Below, piece after piece: positions 48,301 through 57,401 of a stretch of DNA of 64,000 nt; position 1 is the stretch's first letter; each line of letters begins with the position of its first letter. A model generated the notes under the pieces. That model did not search any database, was not told the DNA's origin, and worked only from the letters and a program-made list of their open reading frames with translations. A program made the position numbers and the translations under genes. Source of the DNA: a virus. Location: the IMG/VR virus record IMGVR_UViG_3300028569_000028, positions 1-64,000 of that record; one strand, written 5' to 3'.

Positions 48301-49961
48301 TCTGCAATCTTCTGGAACTCTTCACCCGGATCGATGTCGTTAAGCGTTAAGCCTGTAGCTACTGTAATAAAAGCTGTTCTATAAATTTCATAGAAATAAG
48401 TTCTATCATTATTGGTGATGATTTCTGAAGGAACTGTAAAGCTTAGAGATGTGTTAGCCGGAATTCCTGTAGCAGTTTGACCATCAAATACTTTTGAAAC
48501 AGTTATAAGTGATGAATCGATATTTCCAGCTGATGCGTCAAGTACGTTACCGCCATCAATGTTTGTAACGGTAACTTCTGTTGAGGTAGTGCTAACGCTA
48601 ACATCAGATACAAGAGAAATTGTTTCGGCAATCTTTGCCATGTAATTTTCTTTTGACTTATTAGAGATTTTATAAATCTCAACTTCTCGTAAATCTCTAC
48701 CAACTAGACTTGTATCCGTTGGGGCAACGTCTGTCCCAGAAATATTAAACCAGCAAGCGAATTTATTTGTTGGAGAGTCGAAAGTAAAATAATTAGAATT
48801 AAATAATCCTGAATAAATATTAGAAACGCCTTCAATTTTTGTTAAACTTATAGCAGACCCACTTGAAGTGGCTGATAATTGAAATGTATCTGTAGTAACG
48901 TTTACTATGTAGTATGTATTTGCTTTGTTTATTTCTTTTGGAATAATTCCATAAAGTCTAACTTTTGTATTGTTTGTATACCCATGCGAAGTTACTGTTA
49001 TAGTTTTTCCAACATTGGTACTCTCTACAATACCGCCAGTTCCTGTAGCTGTTATATCAATTTCAGAACCTTCGATTGTATTCTTAAGCTTGATTTTATT
49101 AGTATCTACTCGTATAACGTAATAATTACCAGCTGATAACCCCGTAGGTAATACTAAAGCTCCGGCTGATAGTTTTATTAAGTCATTTGTTTGAAAGTTA
49201 TGATCGACTGCACCAGTTGTAAGATTTATAGTATTTGTTGTAATATTAACATCGGCTGTTACAAATGGAAATTCAATACCACCAGAGAGAGCAGTTGTGG
49301 AGTCGAATTGTTTATGAATTCCTGCACCAGCAGTAGTTACGGCAATACTAAACTCTTCCCCAACATTTATATCATTAGAAGTATTTGTTAAAACATATCT
49401 AGAACTTGGAACGCCACGGTTAATATTACCATTGGCATCTTTTTTAGCCCAAAGAACTTTATACCCAACTTTTGATTGAGCTGGAAGAAAACCAGACTCG
49501 GAAGGAACAATAACGCCTTCTAAGCTTAGAGCTTTAACTGCTCCAGCATTTGTGATAAAACCAGCAGAAGTTGTAAAGTCACTGGCAGAAGTTGCCGAGA
49601 TTTTTTTAATGCCTTCGCTTGTTGTAAAATACAGGTTTGAGTTAAGCTCGAAATATTTAATTCTAAGCCTTTCCACAAGCTCAGAATAGACTCCAGAAAA
49701 GTTTAGGAAGGTTCCATTACCATCAGAGTCGAAACTTAATTTATTTGAGAAATGGCGAAGAATACGCCCTTTATAAGTGAGTAGTTGTTTTACAACAGTG
49801 TCATCATCTGTTTTATTTCCAAACTCTCCAAAGCCTCGTCTACTCTGAATTACGTTGTCAAAATCAATGACGCAGTTATCAAGAATTTCAGCGGCTCCAT
49901 CTGGTCTTGCGAGTTCGTTTGGACTTGTTACCAAGCCTCGGTTGATAGTTAGTACAGACAC
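45375..49961 (-). CDS. very large tail nozzle/stabilisation-type protein, 1528 aa
   Basis: The N-terminus NRGLVTSPNELARPDGAAEI...CVIDFDNVIQSRRGFG and a central RIYFSKINQPEAVPLVNYID and VVLKEDGVYIIS resemble the beta-propeller tail nozzle or stabilisation proteins of podoviruses. About three small repeated domains are inserted (near residues 236-311, 315-378 and 690-770). They have the form HGLxTNDKVxISGxxLPxGL...YYxIxVxxxxFKL, known from phage fibres. It is unusually long for this class. Followed three bases downstream of the 399-aa gene. Confidence 0.6.
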   Translation of the reverse strand: MSVLTINRGLVTSPNELARPDGAAEILDNCVIDFDNVIQSRRGFGEFGNKTDDDTVVKQLLTYKGRILRHFSNKLSFDSDGNGTFLNFSGVYSELVERLRIKYFELNSNLYFTTSEGIKKISATSASDFTTSAGFITNAGAVKALSLEGVIVPSESGFLPAQSKVGYKVLWAKKDANGNINRGVPSSRYVLTNTSNDINVGEEFSIAVTTAGAGIHKQFDSTTALSGGIEFPFVTADVNITTNTINLTTGAVDHNFQTNDLIKLSAGALVLPTGLSAGNYYVIRVDTNKIKLKNTIEGSEIDITATGTGGIVESTNVGKTITVTSHGYTNNTKVRLYGIIPKEINKANTYYIVNVTTDTFQLSATSSGSAISLTKIEGVSNIYSGLFNSNYFTFDSPTNKFACWFNISGTDVAPTDTSLVGRDLREVEIYKISNKSKENYMAKIAETISLVSDVSVSTTSTEVTVTNIDGGNVLDASAGNIDSSLITVSKVFDGQTATGIPANTSLSFTVPSEIITNNDRTYFYEIYRTAFITVATGLTLNDIDPGEEFQKIAEYAVVEDSSPIPSSITFSDIVPETFRQGGLFLYNNPVTGEGSLQSNEAPPVAHDVAVFKGSAFYANTKERHRVQFNLLSVSQFTSGVSKLYIANSQIVRTYTFVGRNEIVDFTAKKKAETTGGSYFDVMSAQDRVKYRVWFDKGTVSFSFTDTAVNATTEEITIAAHGLATNDKVAISGASLPAGLTAGTYYAIRISDNVFKLSLTVNGTAIDLSSAVGTANILHDSEAPSNDSSILLRVALEGYDNTTQGSVDAFISAFFDIPDFEATDIGSGVIRLTYTDNGNASAVTQSVAAVSWVTPTVFQEGLGENAAANEVLLSGLASQGLSVEDTARSLERIINKDASSPVTAFYLSGPNDLPGIIVLEAKNLLDDPVFLGFSHATTTAVFEPSIPVVKTISNVTAPTTINTTAAHELLPNQDVYVFIKPTTSATILSGRKTVATTPTTTSLTITGFSSTTTYSAFDQAIIFPADVVSDNSSNRNRIYFSKINQPEAVPLVNYIDIGPKDKAIQRIMALRDSLVVLKEDGVYIISGSAAPNFSVRLSDSSALTFAPDTATNLNNLIYVLTSQGVVTVSETGVGIISRNIENKIQEIANAKFNYKLMSWGMASESDRCYIIWLPEKTTDNYATQAFRYNTFTRAWTRWTKPANCGVVNPNDDKIYLGDSSSRPYVLKERKNLERQDQSDREIIRSISAGAINDLTVIISSVAELEAGDVLVQTQYVDINKYNRLLKKLDRDILNSNNYYSTLKAVTGDSLAAKLVQLVAKLNSDGIMVPASSNSNSLIELRDDYNDIINYLNSTIAATGFKNYKLATDLLTYEALVTVVNPRFNTVTLKFMNKFIQGNVSFFKAIKCLVQYAPQHFGKPEMTKQVSEGTFIFDQNNFWGGIVAYSSDRSYDFASVEFFGKGPGYWDGYSWADVTYGGEGNEVPVRTLIPRDKSRCRYLHVQFRHINAREEWKLIGVSLQPREVSSRGYR

Positions 49962-49964
49962 AGC

Positions 49965-51164
49965 TTACCACCTTCTATTGCGTCGCCCTAGAGTGTTCAG
50001 TGTATTTACCAGAGGTGAATGCCTAGACTTAATCTTCTGCATTGCACCTTCAACTCTATTGTCGAGAAATGTTGCAGCATCTTTTTCCATTGTGGCAAGT
50101 TTTCTTTCTGCAGATTGTTTATTTTGCTCATCGCCCATTGCTTCCAAACAAGCAACAGCAACTCGCTGTGCTAAAATAGGATGGAGTTCTGTGGGGATAT
50201 TTGGAACAAATGTTTCCTCTGCAAGCGTTATATAAGAGCCTACAATAAGATCTGGAATATCTGTTGCTACAAAGCTTATTTGTTTAGATACTTGATTGAT
50301 TGCGTTAAAACGCTTATCATAATGAATTATTTTATTTGGGGATACATTTTGAACAAAGTCAAAGAAATTATTCTGGAGAAATATAGCTGGAAGAGTAGAT
50401 AGTGTTAGTCGTTTAACACTTAGTGCAGCATTGAAATTTCCACCGATAGATCCAACAGAAGAAGTAGTAAATTTAACACTAAAAGTATTTGCATCAATAA
50501 CATTAATTTCATGGAATCCATCCACAGAAGGAGTTGTATTAGCCCCAGAAATTTGAACAAGTTGTTTATTAGTAAGTCCATGACTAACACTTGTAAATGT
50601 GGTTTCTGTTCCAGAGACTATGTTTGTAAAAGCTCCAGTCTTAGGATTAATCTGGTCAATTTCAGAAGTCTGTGCAATACTAATAATGGTACTGCCAGCA
50701 GATTCTATTACTAAATGGTTAGGACGCATATAGAAATACATGCGAAGTTTCATTCTATCATTTGCATCAAAGTTAGAAAGAATTACATCGTTGTTTTCTA
50801 AATAAAAGCCACGGTTATTAATGTACGTTGTGGTGTTTGTGAAATCTGAAATTTCACCTAAAGAATATCTATGCATTTCAAAAATATTATCATTTTCATC
50901 AATAAGAGCTACATCACGCATTTTATTCCCATGCGCTCTAGAAGGAATAGCATATCTCTTTTTCCCCCCTATTAATGGAAGGTCGATATAGTAAATGAGA
51001 TGCTCTTCGTGCATTCTTTGTATAAGCGGCACAAGTCCAATATTGACTTCTTCTGTAGCCATTCTTAATAAATCTTCATCGGTAAAAGACTCTTGAGAAT
51101 TGGGTATGAATGCGCGTCGCTTAATACTGCGAATTAAATCGCCAGTTTTTAAAATGCTACTCAT
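49965..51164 (-). CDS. neck/tail-connector-type protein, 399 aa
   Basis: The N-terminus LKTGDLIRSIKRRAFIPNSQ, then TDEDLLRMATEEVNIGLVPL, and IYYIDLPLIGGKKRYAIPSR suggest an adaptor-type protein. The region about 185-250 carries one copy of the fibre-type domain (VSHGLTNKQLVQISGA...). Precedes the nozzle-like gene in the same order as neck and tail genes in other podoviruses. The assignment is positional. Confidence 0.5.
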   Translation of the reverse strand: MSSILKTGDLIRSIKRRAFIPNSQESFTDEDLLRMATEEVNIGLVPLIQRMHEEHLIYYIDLPLIGGKKRYAIPSRAHGNKMRDVALIDENDNIFEMHRYSLGEISDFTNTTTYINNRGFYLENNDVILSNFDANDRMKLRMYFYMRPNHLVIESAGSTIISIAQTSEIDQINPKTGAFTNIVSGTETTFTSVSHGLTNKQLVQISGANTTPSVDGFHEINVIDANTFSVKFTTSSVGSIGGNFNAALSVKRLTLSTLPAIFLQNNFFDFVQNVSPNKIIHYDKRFNAINQVSKQISFVATDIPDLIVGSYITLAEETFVPNIPTELHPILAQRVAVACLEAMGDEQNKQSAERKLATMEKDAATFLDNRVEGAMQKIKSRHSPLVNTLNTLGRRNRRW

Positions 51165-51178
51165 TTTATAGCCTTATA

Positions 51179-51568
51179 TTACTTTCCTAGTTTCTTCTTC
51201 AGCATTTCGAACATTGCTTCCATTTCTTCTGGAGACATTTCCGAGGCATCTTCTTCCGCTTCCATTTCTGGAGACTCTTCTTCAGAATCCTCAGAAGCTT
51301 GACAAAGAGGACAGCCTTTGCCTTTACACTTAGGACAAGACTCATCTTCTGATTCTTCGCCATTACCTTCTTGGCTAGATTTCATCTGCATAATCTTCTC
51401 AGCCATAGAAAGTCCTTTTTTAAGACCTTCTGGAGAGTCAGACATAACAGATACTTTTTTCATGCCTTTTTTGCCAATCATGTCTTTCATTGGAGAATAC
51501 ATGTCATTTGACATTTCTTTTGAAAGTTCTTTGAGCATCTCAGACTTAGCTTTTGCTTTCTTTTCCAT
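51179..51568 (-). CDS. acidic Met-rich protein with zinc knuckle, 129 aa
   Basis: Lys/Met-rich helical N-terminus, then CPKCKGKGCPLC (a zinc-binding repeat of DnaJ style) inside a Glu/Ser-rich region, and a helical Met/Glu end (PEEMEAMFEMLKKKLGK). Highly acidic and probably unfolded: a scaffold- or chaperone-like composition. First gene after late-type motif B. Confidence 0.6.
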   Translation of the reverse strand: MEKKAKAKSEMLKELSKEMSNDMYSPMKDMIGKKGMKKVSVMSDSPEGLKKGLSMAEKIMQMKSSQEGNGEESEDESCPKCKGKGCPLCQASEDSEEESPEMEAEEDASEMSPEEMEAMFEMLKKKLGK

Positions 51569-51592
51569 AGTTTATAGCTCCTTTGTGCCACA

Positions 51593-51607
51593 TAATATAA
51601 GGGTGTT
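51593..51607 (-). promoter_or_regulatory. late-type promoter motif, site B
   Basis: AACACCCTTATATTA on the - strand, identical to site A over 15 bases. It lies 25 bases before the 129-aa gene and about 55 bases after a leftward terminator, so it restarts transcription of the neck and nozzle block. Confidence 0.7.
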
Positions 51608-51662
51608 ATTTGTTAATTTATTAATATTATTAATTATTTATGTAAAAACAAAGAGTTAGAAA

Positions 51663-51692
51663 AGAAAAAGGCCCCTATATGGAGCCCTTTTA
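51663..51692 (-). terminator. leftward rho-independent terminator
   Basis: On the - strand, AAAAGGGCTCC and GGGGCCTTTTT pair over 11 positions (with G-U pairs) around ATATA and end in TTTTTCTTTTC. It closes the tail-fibre block just after the 281-aa gene. The mirrored A-run makes it potentially bidirectional. Confidence 0.8.
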
Positions 51693-51695
51693 TTA

Positions 51696-52541
51696 TTAAT
51701 CTTGTTGATAAATTTCAAACTTACTGATTCGTATTATGTCGGAGCTAGATGCGCCTACAAAATTAAAAGATAGATTATAGTAACCCGGACCACCATCGGC
51801 AACACCCGGACCACCATCGGCAAGTCTTGTTAAATCAAACTCATGATAACCATTTGCTGCAACCGATGCTAAAATTTGTGCCGTTGTAGCTGTAAGTGCT
51901 GATTCTGCTCCATGATCTGTCCAATAAATTGCGTAAGTTCCAGATCCTTCAATAGAATCAACGTAAAGTCTAACTTTCAAGTTACTAGATTTTGTCTCAG
52001 TAGTTATAGCTGCTGATCTAGGATAAATAATTCCATAGTTATTTTCTCCTACGATATCAAAACCAACTTGAATTAATTTTCCTTCTTGTAAGTTACTACT
52101 CCCAGTAGTATTCTCGTGTACCGCAGGGGCAGAGTATGAATTATTAATAAACATTCTAGTATGGTAAAGACTTAAATTAGAAGGCGGTTGAGATGATTGA
52201 AAATTAATATCAAATTCGGAAGCCTGAACTTCAGATCTTGGTATTTCTAAAAATCCACCATCAAAGTCTAATATTACCAATTTTTGAATTTCAAACGAAT
52301 CTCTAGCTTGATTTGAAACTAAAAAAGACCCCACTGGAGTAGATAAAGTTGCGTCAAATTCAACAATTTCATACTGACTTCCAGAAGAACTTTTATACAC
52401 CACATTAACTCTGTACCAATTACTAGAGTCAGAAAAATAAGAATCTGCAACAACCATAGCATGTTGCAAAAGCTCAGATTTAGAAAGAGTAAAAGCGGCA
52501 GTTTGTCCTTTATAAGTGGACGGTTTTGTTATTATAGCCAT
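51696..52541 (-). CDS. tail-fibre accessory protein, 281 aa
   Basis: The N-terminal about 120 residues (IITKPSTYKGQTAAFTLSKS...) are clearly homologous to the 144-aa protein at 53545. The C-terminal half is a beta-rich jelly-roll-type domain (STALTA-type loops; SFNFVGASSSDIIRISKFEI). A short duplication GGPGVADGGPG occurs near the end. Probably a receptor-binding or fibre-tip protein. Confidence 0.6.
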   Translation of the reverse strand: MAIITKPSTYKGQTAAFTLSKSELLQHAMVVADSYFSDSSNWYRVNVVYKSSSGSQYEIVEFDATLSTPVGSFLVSNQARDSFEIQKLVILDFDGGFLEIPRSEVQASEFDINFQSSQPPSNLSLYHTRMFINNSYSAPAVHENTTGSSNLQEGKLIQVGFDIVGENNYGIIYPRSAAITTETKSSNLKVRLYVDSIEGSGTYAIYWTDHGAESALTATTAQILASVAANGYHEFDLTRLADGGPGVADGGPGYYNLSFNFVGASSSDIIRISKFEIYQQD

Positions 52542-52552
52542 TTTTATTCTCC

Positions 52553-53524
52553 TTAAACTTTAATAATTAGACGAAGATTAGCATTTGTATCTGGACTTGG
52601 AATATTAAAAGTAGTAGAGCCGTTTCCAGACCCGTAAGAAACTCCAATCAATGTAAAAAGAGCAGAGTATGTTGATCTGCTAACAGCAGAACCATCACAT
52701 AAAAGCCACCCAGAAGGAGCCGAGGAACCAGCATATATCTGTATTACTCCTACTGGAATAAGTCCACTTGTTGCAACTATAGAATCTGCGTAGGACTTTG
52801 CAGAATTTAGAGTTGTAACATCAGCTGCTAGTCTAGTAACCTCTTCTGTAGCTATAATTGCCGCAAAGTCCATTAGTTTAGACTCTGTATAAGACTTTGC
52901 CGAGTTTAGAGTTGTAACATCAGCTGCTATTCTAGTATTTACTTCTTCAGTTAAACTAGTAGATAAAGCAGTATCGGCTGCTAGTCTAGTAACCTCTTCT
53001 GTAGCCAAAGCTGCCCAAAACGGCCATACTTTGGAATCTGCGTAAGACTTTGCCGAGTTTAGAGTCGTAACATCAGCAGCAGTTCTATTACTTACTTCTT
53101 GACTTAAACTTGTAGATAAAGCAGTATCAGCTGCTAGTCTAGTAACCTCTTCTGTAGCTATAATTGCCGCAAAGTCCATTAGTTTAGACTCTGTATAAGA
53201 CTTTGCAGAATTTAGAGTTGTTGTATCTGCAGAATTTCTCGCAGAAACCTCAGAGCTAATTTCAGAATCAGTGTAAGACTTTGCGGAATTTAAAGTATTC
53301 GTATCTGCTGTTTGTCTGTTTGTAACTTCAGAACTTAAAGCAGAATCTAAACTTGATAATTCGCTTATAACCTCTGATTTTTTTTGATCGGCATAAGCCT
53401 TTAGAGGAGCTTCCAGAGTACTAGCCTTTATAGACTTCGATACTCCACCAGTGGAAACAAGTAGTAAGTCATCGGCACTAAGGCTCGTGACTTTTTCGGA
53501 TAACTGTGATAATTTTTTATTCAT
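52553..53524 (-). CDS. tail fibre with collar domain, 323 aa
   Basis: N-terminal LSQLSEKVTSLSADDLLLVS, a shaft made of repeats of the form TLNSAKSYTESKLMDFAAII and ATEEVTRLAADTALSTSL, and a C-terminal phage tail collar domain (GVIQIYAGSSAPSGWLLCDG ... SYGSGNGSTTFNIP). Two repeat units are nearly identical at the DNA level, so recombination can change shaft length. Confidence 0.75.
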   Translation of the reverse strand: MNKKLSQLSEKVTSLSADDLLLVSTGGVSKSIKASTLEAPLKAYADQKKSEVISELSSLDSALSSEVTNRQTADTNTLNSAKSYTDSEISSEVSARNSADTTTLNSAKSYTESKLMDFAAIIATEEVTRLAADTALSTSLSQEVSNRTAADVTTLNSAKSYADSKVWPFWAALATEEVTRLAADTALSTSLTEEVNTRIAADVTTLNSAKSYTESKLMDFAAIIATEEVTRLAADVTTLNSAKSYADSIVATSGLIPVGVIQIYAGSSAPSGWLLCDGSAVSRSTYSALFTLIGVSYGSGNGSTTFNIPSPDTNANLRLIIKV

Positions 53525-53544
53525 TATTTACTCCGTTTGTATTA

Positions 53545-53979
53545 CTATAGTACTAAGAATTCTTCAGATTCTAATAAAAGAGCAGCTCCATCTTCTAGTA
53601 ATAGTACAAACTCTTCACTTTCCGAGCCAGTATAAAGTTCTAGATCAAAATCTAACGTATTCAAATCATTTCTTTCTAATTTTAAAATTTCACCGTCAAG
53701 ATCAACAATTACCAAAGATTCAATCTGGAATGATGTTCTTGCTTTTTCAGAAGCAGAAAACATCCCATACATAAAACCATCAGCTGAGTCAAAATTAACA
53801 ATAATTCTCTGATTTCCTTCGGTGCTTTTATAGTTAAGATAAACTTTATGCCACTTGGAAAAACTAGAAAATTGTAAATTAGAAGATACGATATGATTAT
53901 TTATTAGATTTGTTTTAAAAAGGGTAATTTCTACAGGAGTGCCTTTATAAATAACACTTGGTTTTGATATAATAGACAT
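53545..53979 (-). CDS. short paralog of the 281-aa fibre protein, 144 aa
   Basis: Aligns with the first about 120 residues of the 281-aa protein: IISKPSVIYKGTPVEITLFK versus IITKPSTYKGQTAAFTLSK, and IESLVIVDLDGEILKLERND versus IQKLVILDFDGGFLEIPRSE. The C-terminus is a short duplicated acidic tail (EEFVLLLEDGAALLLESEEF). Likely a truncated or alternative fibre module. Confidence 0.6.
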   Translation of the reverse strand: MSIISKPSVIYKGTPVEITLFKTNLINNHIVSSNLQFSSFSKWHKVYLNYKSTEGNQRIIVNFDSADGFMYGMFSASEKARTSFQIESLVIVDLDGEILKLERNDLNTLDFDLELYTGSESEEFVLLLEDGAALLLESEEFLVL

Positions 53980-54028
53980 TTTTTATTCCTTAAAAATAGA
54001 GGGGACTTACGTCCCCTCCCCCAATAAA

Positions 54029-56839
54029 TTAGTAGTAGTAAGTTATGAAAATGCTATCGCCTTCTTCAATTTTTTCTTCACCGCTTGGGTTAGCAAAAGA
54101 ATTGATCCAAGTAAGACGAGTTTTACCGCCAACAACGCTGACAGTATAATCTTCATCTTTATGAACAGAAAGACGATTTACACAAACAATAAGAGAATTA
54201 GCAACTACTTCTCTTTCAAGTTCAATGTAGCCAAGTTCAGAACTAATAACAGTTTTTTGTTTACCAAAAGCTTTAGCTTCGATAACATCCAAACGTTGAT
54301 CTAGAGCTTCTTCAGCAGAAGTTGCTCTTGAAACTTCATTAGAAACAGAACCTTCTACAGCTGTAATATCACTTTCTGCAGTGGTCATACGACCTTCTAG
54401 AGATGTGATATTTTGTTCAGCATTAAGCATTTGAGATTGAAGAGTAGAAACGTCAGACTCTACTTCGTCCATACGGCCTTCAAGAGCAACAACGTCACCC
54501 TCAGCAGTATCCATACGGCCTTCAAGAGCTACAATATCGCCCTCAGCAGTATCCATTCTACCTTCAAGAGCTACTACATCTCCTTCAGCAGTTGTAAGTC
54601 TAGAATTAAGTCCAGACTCTACACCCATAGCTCTTATTTCTTCGTCATCAATAGCAGACTGAAGAGAAGCTTCTACGCCCATAGCACGAGACATCTCTGA
54701 GCTAACAGCACTTGTTCTATCAGAAATTTCTTGAGTAATTTGAGATTGTAAAGAACCCTCAACTCCCATAGCTCTAGTTTCTTCAGAATCAATATTACCT
54801 TGAAGAGTTTGTTCTGCACTTTCAGCACGAGACTCCTCAGAATCGATCTGAGATTGTAGAGAACCTTCCACACCCATTGCACGAGATTCTTCAGAATCAA
54901 TTTGAGACTGCAAAGATCCCTCAACGCCCATAGCGCGAGTTTCTTCTGCATCGATATTATCTTGAAGAACTTGTTCTGCACTTTCAGCGCGAGACTCTTC
55001 TGAATCAATTTGAGACTGTAAAGACCCTTCAATACCTGTTGCACGAGTTACTTCTGCATCAATTGCATCTTGAAGATCTTGTTCAGCAGCTTGAGCACGA
55101 GCTACTTCCTCTCCTAGAGCAGAAGAAGAACCTGTACCTAGAGCAGAAATTGCTCCTTGTAGGCTAGAATCTGCAGACTGGAAAGCAGCAATTACTTCTG
55201 TCAATGAATCAAGAGCAGCTGGATCAACATTACTTAGAATATTGTTGATTTGGTTTTGTAGACCTTGGTCAGCAGAAATACGAGCTGATTCTTCAGAATC
55301 AATCTGAGATTGCAAAGACCCTTCTACGCCCATAGCTCTAGTTTCTTCAGAATCAATTTGACCCTGTAGAGAACCTTCTACACCCATAGCACGAGACATT
55401 TCTTGAGAAACAGCATCTTCTCTGTCAGAAACTTCTTGAGTAACTTGGTTTTGAAGCTTACTGATACCTTCTACTAGAGAATCAGTAGAAACTACTTCTC
55501 CAGACATTTCAACATCAAGAAGAGAAAGCTCAGATTGCTGAACTCTTTCTTCAGTAAAGAACTTATTAACCATTCCTTCTTGTACGTTATCACTGTTAAT
55601 AGCGAAATCGCCATTAGCAAAAGTAACGCTTAATCCAGCATTTGGATCAGAAGATAAAGAAACATCGCCTAACTGGATTGTATTACCAGAAAGGAATAGA
55701 TCTTTAAATTTCTTGGTAGAAGAACCTAAATCATAAGCTTCATCTGTATCTGGGATAATGCTTCCAGAAATATTTCCAAGTTTTGTTTGAACTCTTTCAT
55801 TTGTGAAGTAAAGGTTAGACCCTTCAACTACTTCACTAGTAGTAAGATCATCAATTTGCTGTTGTAAAGAACCTTCGACACCCATAGCACGAGTTTCTTC
55901 AGAAGAAACCGCTGTAATTCTGTCAGAAACTTCTTGATCAAGAGCATCTTGAATAGACTCTTCCACACCCATAGCACGAGACATTTCTGAACTAACAGCA
56001 GATGTTCTGTCAGAAACTTCTTGCGTGATTTGACTTTGTAGAGAACCCTCAACTCCCATAGCACGAGACATCTCTGAGCTAACAGCAGATGTTCTATCTG
56101 AGATTTCTTGAGTGATTTGACCCTGTAGAGAACCTTCTACGCCCATAGCACGAGTTTCTTCAGAATCAATTTCTTCCTGAAGACCTTGCTCAGCAGATTG
56201 AGCACGAGAAACTTCAGATGTAATTTGAGACTGTAGAGAACCTTCTACGCCCATTGCGCGAGTTTCTTCGTCTTCAATTTTACCATCAAGAACGATATCA
56301 GCAGCTTCACGAGCTGACTCTTCAGAGTCAATATTAGACTGGAGAGTTGATTCAGCAGTTTGAGCACGAGAAATTTCTTCTCCCAAAGCTGATGTTGAAC
56401 CAGTTCCCAATGCTGATATTGCATCTACTAAGTTTTGATCGGCTTGTTGGAAAGCTTGTACAACTTCTGTCAAAGAATCTAGGGCACCCGGATCTACGTT
56501 ACTCAAAATATTGTTAATTTGAGATTGTAGACCTGCATCTCCAGCAATACGTGAAGTTTCTTCTGCATTTAGAGCTGACTGTAAAGAACCTTCTGCAGCA
56601 ACTGCACGAGACTCTTCTGTTTCAAGAGCACTTTCAAGATCTGATCTTAATTCATCTACTTGAGATTTAAAGGCAATTTCTTGCCCTTTGGACAATACTT
56701 CACCATCTGAACCAAGCTTCAAGAGTTCAATCTCTCCAGCTGGGCCTTCAATTCGTAAAGATTGGCCACTTAGAAGTTTAATTTTCGATCCGTCAACGGC
56801 ATCGTTTTTAATAAACTTCTTTTTAATTTGTTGAGCCAT
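54029..56839 (-). CDS. long coiled-coil tail fibre, 936 aa
   Basis: N-terminal attachment part (about 1-70), then a shaft of more than a dozen units with the motif ETRAMGVEGSLQSQI. Two larger duplicated blocks contain ILSNVDPxALDSLTEV (about residues 112 and 515). DTAEGDIVALEGRM repeats lie near the C-terminus. It ends with a small beta domain (DYTVSVVGGKTRLTW...FITYYY). The shaft is predicted to be a trimeric coiled coil. SD AAGGGGAG. Confidence 0.75.
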   Translation of the reverse strand: MAQQIKKKFIKNDAVDGSKIKLLSGQSLRIEGPAGEIELLKLGSDGEVLSKGQEIAFKSQVDELRSDLESALETEESRAVAAEGSLQSALNAEETSRIAGDAGLQSQINNILSNVDPGALDSLTEVVQAFQQADQNLVDAISALGTGSTSALGEEISRAQTAESTLQSNIDSEESAREAADIVLDGKIEDEETRAMGVEGSLQSQITSEVSRAQSAEQGLQEEIDSEETRAMGVEGSLQGQITQEISDRTSAVSSEMSRAMGVEGSLQSQITQEVSDRTSAVSSEMSRAMGVEESIQDALDQEVSDRITAVSSEETRAMGVEGSLQQQIDDLTTSEVVEGSNLYFTNERVQTKLGNISGSIIPDTDEAYDLGSSTKKFKDLFLSGNTIQLGDVSLSSDPNAGLSVTFANGDFAINSDNVQEGMVNKFFTEERVQQSELSLLDVEMSGEVVSTDSLVEGISKLQNQVTQEVSDREDAVSQEMSRAMGVEGSLQGQIDSEETRAMGVEGSLQSQIDSEESARISADQGLQNQINNILSNVDPAALDSLTEVIAAFQSADSSLQGAISALGTGSSSALGEEVARAQAAEQDLQDAIDAEVTRATGIEGSLQSQIDSEESRAESAEQVLQDNIDAEETRAMGVEGSLQSQIDSEESRAMGVEGSLQSQIDSEESRAESAEQTLQGNIDSEETRAMGVEGSLQSQITQEISDRTSAVSSEMSRAMGVEASLQSAIDDEEIRAMGVESGLNSRLTTAEGDVVALEGRMDTAEGDIVALEGRMDTAEGDVVALEGRMDEVESDVSTLQSQMLNAEQNITSLEGRMTTAESDITAVEGSVSNEVSRATSAEEALDQRLDVIEAKAFGKQKTVISSELGYIELEREVVANSLIVCVNRLSVHKDEDYTVSVVGGKTRLTWINSFANPSGEEKIEEGDSIFITYYY

Positions 56840-56857
56840 TCGCTCTCCCCTTGTTGT

Positions 56858-57226
56858 TTAGTACTGAATAATCAGTACATCTGTTTCTTCTAAGAATCCA
56901 TCCAGTCCTAGGTCACTCCATGATATTTTATTTCCAATTACCTGATAGTCTATATCGTTTAACTGAGAAATTCCTCCATATATATCAATAGTAACAGCAC
57001 TAGATACTAAGGGTGTTTGCGCAAGCGTCACAAATTTGTTATTTATATCAGCTTGAGTTAATTGAATTTTTTCAACAACAGAGCCTCCAATAGGAAAACC
57101 TCCTGCTGAAACTCCATCACCCCCGTAAAATGCTTTTTTATCTACATCATAAACTACTTCGCTGCCTTGTAAAACAAGAGCAATTCTTTGAAGCGTTGTA
57201 ATCTTAGGTGCTTTAAATATCGCCAT
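56858..57226 (-). CDS. fibre adaptor protein, 122 aa
   Basis: The C-terminal about 70 residues (QLTQADINNKFVTLAQTP...DYQVIGNKISWSDLGLDGFL...LIIQY) resemble the end domain of the 936-aa fibre and other phage adaptor domains. N-terminus APKITTLQRIALVLQGSEVV is typical of tail-attachment modules. Overlaps the 62-aa gene by 14 bases. Confidence 0.55.
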   Translation of the reverse strand: MAIFKAPKITTLQRIALVLQGSEVVYDVDKKAFYGGDGVSAGGFPIGGSVVEKIQLTQADINNKFVTLAQTPLVSSAVTIDIYGGISQLNDIDYQVIGNKISWSDLGLDGFLEETDVLIIQY

Positions 57227-57401
57227 CGTAAACTCTTAAGCCTTGGTCAATTTGGGAAGAATCTATACTCCTATCCCCCATATCAATCTGGATATCACTT
57301 TCTAGTGTATCTCCCATATCGATATCGGCTAACTCGGCAAACGTTTCAGGAGGCTCTGTCCAAACAATTTCGGCTTTAAATTGGTCAAATTTCCAAGGCA
57401 T
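57213..57401 (-). CDS. hypothetical virion-block protein, 62 aa
   Basis: Acidic, with repeated DMGD motifs (ELADIDMGDTLESDIQIDMG). Adjacent to the 278-aa gene (shared base 57401). Unrecognised; probably a small connector. Confidence 0.55.
   Translation of the reverse strand: MPWKFDQFKAEIVWTEPPETFAELADIDMGDTLESDIQIDMGDRSIDSSQIDQGLRVYDGDI

Noticed and set aside
49965-51164. Major capsid or portal assignment for the 399-aa protein
   Set aside because: The length alone would fit a capsid, but the sequence shows no HK97-type signature and carries a fibre-type repeated domain.
56998-57025. Further copy of the late-type motif (AACACCCTTAGTATC on the - strand)
   Set aside because: It lies within the 122-aa coding region and departs from the consensus in the TATA part; probably chance or a weak relic.
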